From: Pseudobdellovibrionaceae bacterium
GTDB taxonomy: Bacteria; Bdellovibrionota; Bdellovibrionia; Bdellovibrionales; JAMPXM01
Direction of reading: 5' to 3'
Assembly (NCBI GenBank): GCA_913776405.1
Contig: CAJYOV010000043.1
Span: 1-11,169 of the forward strand
DNA: 11,169 nt
Position numbers and translations under genes: made by a program
Part shown: positions 6,647 through 11,169 of the stretch, piece by piece
Numbering within the stretch: position 1 is the stretch's first letter
How the letters are laid out: every line of letters begins with the position of its first letter
Notes under the pieces: generated by a model
The model's database searches: none
Told to the model about the DNA's origin: nothing
The model's input: the letters and a program-made list of their open reading frames with translations, nothing else

Positions 6647-6668
6647 CTGAAGGTGACCCAGAAAATTA

Positions 6669-6705
6669 AAAAGCGAAGCCAAGATGGCTTTTTTTAGACG
6701 CTTTT
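6669..6705 (+). terminator. Nested hairpin with internal U-run (terminator or attenuator)
   Basis: An inner stem AAGCCA/TGGCTT (6676-6681 with 6685-6690, loop AGA) is followed by a T-run to 6695, the form of an intrinsic terminator. An outer 7-bp stem AAAAGCG/CGCTTTT (6669-6675 with 6699-6705) encloses it. It lies 125 nt after the regulator stop and 25 nt before the divIVA-like ATG, so it may end the regulator transcript. If the promoter at 6619-6646 is real, it instead sits in the divIVA leader. Confidence 0.6.
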
Positions 6706-6730
6706 CCCCGAACTTCGGAAGGACTCGAAG

Positions 6731-7249
6731 ATGAAAATCGCTCCAATCGATATCGCTCACAAAACGTTTGCTCGTAAGGTGATGGGTCTCGATCCAGACG
6801 AGGTGGCGGATTTCATGCGTGACGTTGCCGATCAGATGGAAGAGATCATTCGTGAGCGAAACGCTCTGAAAGAATCGCTCCGTCAAAAAGAGATGCAGCT
6901 CATTGAATACAAGGAGCGCGACGAAACTCTAAAATCGACGATTCAAACGGCAGCGAAGATGTCTGACGGCATCCGAGCGGACGCAGAGCGCGAAAGCAAA
7001 CTTATCGTTGGCGATGCTCATCAAAAAGCAGACATGATCTTGAAAGACAGCCGCGACCAATTGAAGCGCGTTTATCAAGAGATCGCAGACTTGAAGCGTC
7101 TTCGCATGCAGTTTGAAGTCAACCTCCGCACGATCTGCCAATCGCACATGCAGATGGTTGATCAATCTCACGTCACGGTGCCAGATCCGCAAATCAACTT
7201 GGCACAGGCGCAAGCGCACTTGGGCTCAGGCCCGGTCGGTAAAGCGTAA
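6731..7249 (+). CDS. divIVA: DivIVA-domain protein (cell-pole/division scaffold)
   Basis: This 172-aa cytoplasmic coiled-coil protein has the DivIVA N-terminal domain: PIDIAHKTFARKVMGLDPDEVADFM (5-29), where the family has P-x-DI-x-x-K-x-F-x-[KR]-x-x-x-G-[YL]-x-x-x-EV-x-x-FL. DivIVA proteins bind curved membrane at poles or septa and recruit partners. The F-R pair that inserts into the membrane in Bacillus DivIVA (SFRGYD) reads VM here (KVMGLD), so membrane contact may differ. Long heptad helices follow (about 31-75 and 80-143), then a Gln/Ala/Gly tail. The start is ATG at 6731 with GGAAGG at 6717-6722. A bidirectional terminator closes the gene. It lies on the same strand as maf-yggS-proC, about 4.6 kb downstream. 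Confidence 0.93.
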   Translation: MKIAPIDIAHKTFARKVMGLDPDEVADFMRDVADQMEEIIRERNALKESLRQKEMQLIEYKERDETLKSTIQTAAKMSDGIRADAERESKLIVGDAHQKADMILKDSRDQLKRVYQEIADLKRLRMQFEVNLRTICQSHMQMVDQSHVTVPDPQINLAQAQAHLGSGPVGKA

Positions 7250-7276
7250 GCTTACGAACGAGTTCATTGAGGGCAA

Positions 7277-7308
7277 AAAAAAGCCGACCTTTGAGGGCCG
7301 GCTTTTTT
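7277..7308. terminator. Bidirectional intrinsic terminator between divIVA and endonuclease genes
   Basis: A 10-bp perfect stem AAAAAAGCCG/CGGCTTTTTT (7277-7286 with 7299-7308) has a two-pair CC/GG extension inside and a T-run on both strands (an A-run begins at 7275). It lies 27 nt after the divIVA stop and 22 nt from the convergent endonuclease stop, so it should end transcription from both sides. Confidence 0.93.
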
Positions 7309-7330
7309 ATTTTCGAAGCCAGTCGTTGGC

Positions 7331-8215
7331 TTAGAAATCAGAGATTGAGTCTGAGAGTTCAGGGAAGTCGATGAATGGATTTCGGTTGCCCTGGATTTTG
7401 AAGATCTCTTCGTTGCGAAGGCGTTCTTCATCGTCGACAGGATCGGCTTTGTTCCAGGCTCTCAAGAAGCCTTCCTCGAACGGATCGATTTGAATATCGT
7501 AACGAACCGAGAAGTAAAAGAGCGCGCGAGCGACGTTACCTTTGTGAGCATCGGGTGGCTCGAAGAAGTGGCCACCTTTACCGTTTGCTTGACCGAATTT
7601 GCTGAGGCCGCAACGGAGCGCTTTTTCCGGATGATCGACGACCGCGAATTTGAAATTACCGCGGATGCCGTTCAGTTTTGAATCGGTCGGGAAGAGGTGG
7701 TGCAAGTCGGCTTTCTGAACACCGCTGTCGAACTTTTTCGAGAAGCGGCTCTGTGGCCACGTGTGCTCGATATTGATGTATTTGTCAGAAGGTGTTGTAT
7801 CCGGCCATGGCTTGTCGCCGTCTGGGAATTGATCGCCGGTCATCGTCTCTTGGCAATAGACTTCTTTGATTCCGTATTGTTTTGCCGAGATTTGAACGAG
7901 GTGAAGGTTACCGAGAAGAACTTTTCGAGCCGCTTTGTAGCCGATCGAACGTTGCTCGTAACAGCCTTTAGCAGCTGCATCGCAGTGCTTTACGATCGAA
8001 TCGAAACCGTTTGTGCCTGTTTGGTGTTTGCTAGTGAGAACGTTGCGAAGTTCTTCGATGAGGTCTTGATCGCGGGTGCCGGAAGCGACGTCTTTGTAAA
8101 AGAGATCGCCGTAGTAAGGGATCTTGTCGTTTGTTAAGACGAGTGCGTTTGCGAATGCCGGAACAAATAGAACAAGAACTAAGAGCGCCTGGATCTGGCG
8201 ACCGATAAACTTCAT
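7331..8215 (-). CDS. Secreted endonuclease I family nuclease (EndA/NucM type)
   Basis: This 294-aa exported nuclease of the His-Me finger endonuclease I family cuts DNA, and in some members RNA, outside the cytoplasm. It has a signal peptide (1-24, hydrophobic core LLVLVLFVPAF, cut after ANA). The catalytic block is INIEHTWPQS (147-156), with His151 the likely general base, then KADLHHLFPTDSKLNGIRGN (168-187), where Asn182 and Asn187 belong to the metal-binding region. ARALFYFSVRY (229-239), DPVDDEE (258-264) and QGNRNPFIDFPEL (275-287) complete the family pattern. Cysteines 78, 85, 121 and 202 allow two disulfides. The start is ATG at 8215, with a GGGGGGA ribosome binding site six bases upstream; an in-frame TTG at 8230 lies within that site. 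Its role could be breakdown of prey or environmental DNA. Confidence 0.95.
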   Translation of the reverse strand: MKFIGRQIQALLVLVLFVPAFANALVLTNDKIPYYGDLFYKDVASGTRDQDLIEELRNVLTSKHQTGTNGFDSIVKHCDAAAKGCYEQRSIGYKAARKVLLGNLHLVQISAKQYGIKEVYCQETMTGDQFPDGDKPWPDTTPSDKYINIEHTWPQSRFSKKFDSGVQKADLHHLFPTDSKLNGIRGNFKFAVVDHPEKALRCGLSKFGQANGKGGHFFEPPDAHKGNVARALFYFSVRYDIQIDPFEEGFLRAWNKADPVDDEERLRNEEIFKIQGNRNPFIDFPELSDSISDF

Positions 8216-8285
8216 TTGAATTCCCCCCAAGGCCTAAGGTGGTAGCGCGGGGGTACTCGATGTTCAAGCCGCTAAATCTTCGAAT

Positions 8286-8320
8286 ACCGGGTCTTAACCG
8301 AAATACAATTTAGACCCGGT
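8286..8320. repeat. Strong inverted repeat downstream of the dienelactone hydrolase gene
   Basis: ACCGGGTCT (8286-8294) and AGACCCGGT (8312-8320) form a perfect 9-bp, GC-rich stem with a 17-nt loop, which can add two A-T pairs after one mismatch. It lies 12 nt after the hydrolase stop on the minus strand and 70 nt before the endonuclease ATG. No U-tract follows on either strand, so it may be a non-canonical terminator, an mRNA 3'-end stabiliser or an operator. Confidence 0.6.
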
Positions 8321-8332
8321 GGGCTGCTGAAT

Positions 8333-9124
8333 TTAGAGGTAGTTCTTGAAGAAATCTTGCAACGCAAGCCAGCTTCTTTGATCTGCGAGCTCGTTATAAG
8401 CCGCACCCTTTGAGTTGTCTGTGCCAGCTGCCTTCTCGGTGAAGCTGTGAACGGCTCCGCCGTAAAGAACGAGCTGCCAATCGACTTTATTAGAGCGCAT
8501 TTCATCTTGGAACGCATTTAGATCTTCAGGCTTCTGAAACGGATCGTCCGCACCCGCAAGCGCTAGAACTTTGCCTTTGATCTTCTTGCCGTCGGCAGGT
8601 TTTGGGCTGTCAAGACCGCCGTGGAAGCTGGCAATCGTGCGAACATCGGCACCGTGACGACCAAGTTCGATCGCAGTTGTGCCGCCGAAGCAGTAACCGA
8701 TCACCGCAAGACGACCTTTTTCGACGCCTGATTGTTTAGCGAGAGTCTTGAGGCCTGCATCCGCGCGTTTGCGTAAGAGTGTGCGGTCGCCGTTACGAAA
8801 CTTACCTGCAAGCGCAGCTGCTTCATCAACAGTTTTTGGACGAACGCCTTTGCCGTAGATGTCTGCCGCAAAAGCGATGTAACCAAGTTGCGCGACAGCG
8901 TCGGCTTTCTCTTTTGTTTCGTCGGTGAGACCCATCCAGTTGTGGACGACGAGAACGCCTGGGCGCGACGCTTTAATCGCGTCGTCGTAAACGAGATAGC
9001 CCTCGAGAGTTGTCGAGCCTTCTTTGTATTCGACGGTCTTGCGAACAAGGCTTGCGTCGGATGTGAGTGCGGCGAAGTTGATGAAGGCGAAGAGAAGCGC
9101 AGCCGGAACAAAAAATTTGAACAT
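8333..9124 (-). CDS. Exported dienelactone hydrolase family protein
   Basis: This 263-aa alpha/beta hydrolase of the dienelactone hydrolase family cleaves esters or lactones with a Cys-Asp-His triad; its substrate here is unknown. The nucleophile motif GYCFGG gives Cys145, GADDPF gives Asp194 and GGAVHSF gives His226. HNWMGLTDETKEKAD (61-75) and GYIAFAADIYGKG (81-93) match the conserved first half. Where classical dienelactone hydrolases have a glutamate beside the nucleophile pocket (HE-x-x-G), this protein has Asn62, so reactivity may differ. A signal peptide (about 1-24, FFVPAALLFAFINFAAL, cut near SDA) sends it to the periplasm, which is unusual for a mostly cytosolic family. The start is ATG at 9124 with AGGAG nine bases upstream; extending it to 9169 would bury that site and the signal peptide start. 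Confidence 0.9.
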   Translation of the reverse strand: MFKFFVPAALLFAFINFAALTSDASLVRKTVEYKEGSTTLEGYLVYDDAIKASRPGVLVVHNWMGLTDETKEKADAVAQLGYIAFAADIYGKGVRPKTVDEAAALAGKFRNGDRTLLRKRADAGLKTLAKQSGVEKGRLAVIGYCFGGTTAIELGRHGADVRTIASFHGGLDSPKPADGKKIKGKVLALAGADDPFQKPEDLNAFQDEMRSNKVDWQLVLYGGAVHSFTEKAAGTDNSKGAAYNELADQRSWLALQDFFKNYL

Positions 9125-9151
9125 GAACGAGAGCTCCTGAAATAGACGTTG

Positions 9152-9180
9152 GCGTAAACACGGTAGCAACGTGTTTACGC
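9152..9180. repeat. Perfect 10-bp inverted repeat upstream of the dienelactone hydrolase gene
   Basis: GCGTAAACAC (9152-9161) and GTGTTTACGC (9171-9180) are exact inverted copies around a 9-nt loop. The element lies 47 nt after the stop of the outer-membrane protein gene and 27 nt before the hydrolase ATG, both on the minus strand. No U-tract follows. It could be an operator for a dimeric repressor or a transcript hairpin separating the two genes. Confidence 0.65.
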
Positions 9181-9227
9181 ATCTAGCAAGGAGAGACTCT
9201 CAATCGCGAGGGTTTACGAGTTCCGGT

Positions 9228-10304
9228 TTATCTATTTTCGAGAAGTCGCTCAGCGTTGTCGAGCGAGTCGCGTTGATCGAAAAGTTCAGGATCGTTGACT
9301 TCAGGCTCGGTGCGGAAGCCGCGCTGATTTTGTGGAACCGGCTGCTTTCCTACGACAGCTTGTTCGCGCTGCGGTGATGTCTGGCGTGGTCGGTTCGTCG
9401 GTACGAAACCCGACGTATTGCCGGCGGAATTAAAATTGAGTGAAAGAAGAAACGAGTTGCCTTCCGCGGTGCGCACTCCGTTCACAGTTTTTAAGTAGCC
9501 TAAGCGAATGTTAAAGGATTTATCGAGGCGCAGCCCCAGCCACGCGCGACCCTCGATGAGAGCGGGGTTGTAGGCCCAGAATCGATCGCTTGTTGCGTCT
9601 GCGGTCGCACTCGTAATGCGACGTTCTGCATAAGACGTCTCGTCTGAAATGATCGTCTCGTAACCTTGAACGCCTGCGCCAACCGTGAAGCCGCCGAACA
9701 AAGCGACCTCAGTTGCCAATTGGTACATGAAGCGCTTCGCCAAACCTTCACCGGGAAAATGGAAGCCGAGATAGCTCTCGAAGCGAAGATACTTATACGG
9801 CTTGAATAAAAAGACGCCGGCTCTCGCATACGGAACGCCGTCGTTTGTAAGCGGCGTGGTCTGAGCGTATTCGGTTTCTTCAAGTGGATATGAGACTTCG
9901 ATTTCCGGAACAACGCGCCACCAGCGACGTGTCAGAAGAAAATTTGCTCCAGCGAAGACTTCCGTAAATCCTGAACTGCTGCGTTCGGAGAGGATGTCTT
10001 TCGCTGTCGAGGCGTTAAACCCACTACCCACAAAGACCGAAAAGTTTCGATTGGGCGCAAAGCGCGCTTTAAATCGGTTCTCAAACGACGTCCAAGCGTT
10101 ACCGTTTGGCAGACGTTCAAACGAACCGCGATTGTTCGTGTAGTTGGCCTTTGAGGAAAAGTATTCGGAACTCGTTTGAAGGCTGAATGAGCCCTCATTC
10201 CAGGCAGACGGCGGCGTCTCAGGCACCGTCAATGCGTGCGCGGAAGTCGTGAAGGCGACTGCAATCGAAATGACGATCCATCGTGGCGTTTTTAAGAGTG
10301 TCAT
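9228..10304 (-). CDS. Predicted outer-membrane beta-barrel protein with disordered C-terminal tail
   Basis: I recognise the architecture of this 358-aa protein, not its family. It has a signal peptide (1-24, hydrophobic WIVISIAVAFTT, cut after AHA). Alternating amphipathic strands run from about 38 to 292, for example FSLQTSSEYF, RFKARFAPNRNFSVFVGSGF, YARAGVFLFKP, LRFESYLGFHF, FTVGAGVQGY, AWLGLRLDKSFNIRLGYL and FLLSLNFN. They resemble an outer-membrane barrel of perhaps 10-14 strands with short turns. Barrels usually end at a C-terminal aromatic residue, but here a 66-residue Pro/Gln/Arg/Asn-rich tail (293-358) follows the last strand. The chosen start is ATG at 10304, the one that gives a compact signal peptide; no strong ribosome binding site is visible. 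The gene is divergent from the MFS transporter gene with a 51-nt gap. Confidence 0.75.
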   Translation of the reverse strand: MTLLKTPRWIVISIAVAFTTSAHALTVPETPPSAWNEGSFSLQTSSEYFSSKANYTNNRGSFERLPNGNAWTSFENRFKARFAPNRNFSVFVGSGFNASTAKDILSERSSSGFTEVFAGANFLLTRRWWRVVPEIEVSYPLEETEYAQTTPLTNDGVPYARAGVFLFKPYKYLRFESYLGFHFPGEGLAKRFMYQLATEVALFGGFTVGAGVQGYETIISDETSYAERRITSATADATSDRFWAYNPALIEGRAWLGLRLDKSFNIRLGYLKTVNGVRTAEGNSFLLSLNFNSAGNTSGFVPTNRPRQTSPQREQAVVGKQPVPQNQRGFRTEPEVNDPELFDQRDSLDNAERLLENR

Positions 10305-10355
10305 AGTGTGGGAAAATCGTAGCACAAGCGTCTTAAAGATGCGAAAGTCCCCCAA
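10305..10355. promoter_or_regulatory. Short divergent promoter region
   Basis: Only 51 nt separate the divergent start codons, so the two promoters must overlap each other or reach into the opposing genes. I could not pick a clear -35/-10 pair. Neither gene has a strong Shine-Dalgarno sequence here; the minus strand has TACGAT as a possible -10 for the barrel gene. Confidence 0.35.
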
Positions 10356-11169
10356 ATGAATGACCGGCTTAAAGTCGAGGCTTCGACTGCCAATTCTGCA
10401 AATTCAACGCGTTCACGCCTCGTCGTAATTTTCATGACAGTGTTCATCGATCTCGTCGGCTTCGGCATCATTTTGCCGCTGAGTCCGTTTCTCGCTCGTG
10501 AGTTTCACGCGACCGCGTTCGAGATCGGTCTTTTGATGTCGATCTACTCTGTCATGCAGTTTTTGTTTTCACCGTTCTGGGGCGCTTTGAGCGATCGCAT
10601 TGGTCGCCGCCCGGTGATCTTAATCGGCCTTATCGGCGGCGGTTTCTCTTACGTTTTATTCGCCTTCTCGAATTCGCTTTGGTTACTCTTCATTGCGCGC
10701 GCTCTTGCCGGCATTTTTGGCGGCAACATTTCGACGGCGCACGCGTACATCGCCGACATCACAAAACCAGAAGAGAGATCGAAGGGCATGGGCCTCATCG
10801 GCGCTGCATTCGGTCTTGGGTTTATCTTTGGCCCCTTAATCGGTGCAGGTCTTGGCATCGTCGGTCAAAAAATGGGTTCAAGCCCGCCGCTCGGCATGAG
10901 CTTTTCTGCCGTCGGTGCCGCGATTCTCTGTTTCGCAAACTTCGCGCTCGCACTCTCAGTTTTGAAAGAGAGCTTGCCTGAATCAGTTCGTGGTAAACCT
11001 AGAGTCCGCAGAAATCGATTCGTCGAAATCGCAAAACACATGGCAAGACCTGTCGCGGGTCCGCTGATGTTTGTTTACTTTTTGTCGGGTCTTGCGATGG
11101 CACAGATGGAATCGATGTTATTTCCGTTTGTCGCAGACCGTTTCGGTTGGGGTCTCGAAAAATCGTCGA
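10356..11169 (+). CDS. MFS multidrug/TetA-type efflux transporter (3' end outside the window)
   Basis: The first 271 codons of a major facilitator superfamily transporter lie in the window, open to the right edge; the family usually has about 400 residues. It is an inner-membrane, proton-coupled exporter of the DHA1/TetA type. Visible signatures are Asp32 in the first membrane helix (FIDLVGFGIILP, 30-41), loop motif A GALSDRIGRRP (76-86), ARALAGIFGG with Arg115 in helix 4 (114-123), AYIADITKPEERSKGMG (130-146) and the antiporter motif C GAAFGLGFIFGPLIG (149-163). A hydrophilic central loop (about 202-230, rich in Arg/Lys) precedes the seventh helix. The first 20 residues are polar and Ser/Asn-rich. 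The start is ATG at 10356, with only a weak purine stretch upstream. Substrate cannot be told from the sequence. Confidence 0.92.
   Translation, partial: MNDRLKVEASTANSANSTRSRLVVIFMTVFIDLVGFGIILPLSPFLAREFHATAFEIGLLMSIYSVMQFLFSPFWGALSDRIGRRPVILIGLIGGGFSYVLFAFSNSLWLLFIARALAGIFGGNISTAHAYIADITKPEERSKGMGLIGAAFGLGFIFGPLIGAGLGIVGQKMGSSPPLGMSFSAVGAAILCFANFALALSVLKESLPESVRGKPRVRRNRFVEIAKHMARPVAGPLMFVYFLSGLAMAQMESMLFPFVADRFGWGLEKSS

Noticed and set aside
6708..6718. CCGAA-C-TTCGG inverted repeat before divIVA
   Set aside because: The 5-bp stem with a single-base centre is too short to fold well and overlaps the ribosome binding site; it is likely chance.
6509..6886. Open frame of 125 codons on the minus strand spanning the divIVA leader
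   Set aside because: It overlaps the DivIVA coding region and the hairpin, has no clear ribosome binding site and resembles no family.
8216..8230. Earlier TTG start for the endonuclease
   Set aside because: The five extra codons cover the GGGGGGA ribosome binding site of the ATG at 8215, which starts a normal signal peptide.
9191..9201. GAGAG-A-CTCTC palindrome downstream of the barrel gene
   Set aside because: The 5-bp arms with a one-base centre are expected by chance in a window of this size.
10305..10355. Longer barrel-protein start at TTG 10355
   Set aside because: It would put a charged 17-residue stretch before a good signal peptide and make the start codon abut the MFS gene start; ATG 10304 is simpler.
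1..11169. CRISPR array, tRNA, rRNA, transposase, phage or toxin-antitoxin genes
   Set aside because: I looked for repeats with regular spacers, clover-leaf structures, transposase motifs and paired small genes and saw none.

Overview
The window reads as chromosomal DNA from a predatory or environmental bacterium of the Bdellovibrionota (Bdellovibrio-like). This is an inference, not a database match. It rests on a TIGR02147-family regulator (a family I know mainly from Fibrobacter and Bdellovibrio relatives), a DivIVA-domain protein in an otherwise Gram-negative gene set, a secreted endonuclease I, and many exported proteins with no recognisable family. Base composition is roughly balanced. 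I see no rRNA, tRNA, CRISPR array, transposase or phage gene.

Layout. (1) 4-2142, plus strand: a compact maf-yggS-proC housekeeping operon with overlapping genes and two TTG starts. (2) 2143-5590, minus strand: five genes for exported proteins that I cannot assign. They are a small four-cysteine protein, a lipoprotein, and a tight three-gene unit (secreted protein, glycine-zipper membrane protein, coiled-coil membrane protein). (3) 5731-6543, plus strand: a TIGR02147 regulator divergent from that block. (4) 6731-7249, plus strand: a DivIVA-like cell-pole or division protein, closed by a strong bidirectional terminator. (5) 7331-10304, minus strand: a secreted endonuclease I, an exported dienelactone-hydrolase-like enzyme and an outer-membrane barrel protein, separated by two strong hairpins without U-tracts. 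(6) 10356 to the right edge, plus strand: an MFS drug-efflux-type transporter, cut by the window end.

How it fits together. yggS, proC and divIVA belong to a gene neighbourhood (the yggS/ylm-divIVA cluster) that recurs across bacteria. Here it appears split by about 4.6 kb carrying the exported-protein block and its adjacent regulator. That block is the best candidate for an undescribed system: an envelope complex of coiled-coil and glycine-zipper proteins, possibly controlled by the divergent TIGR02147 protein. The right half looks like separate envelope and secretion functions: extracellular DNA degradation, periplasmic hydrolysis, an outer-membrane protein and efflux.
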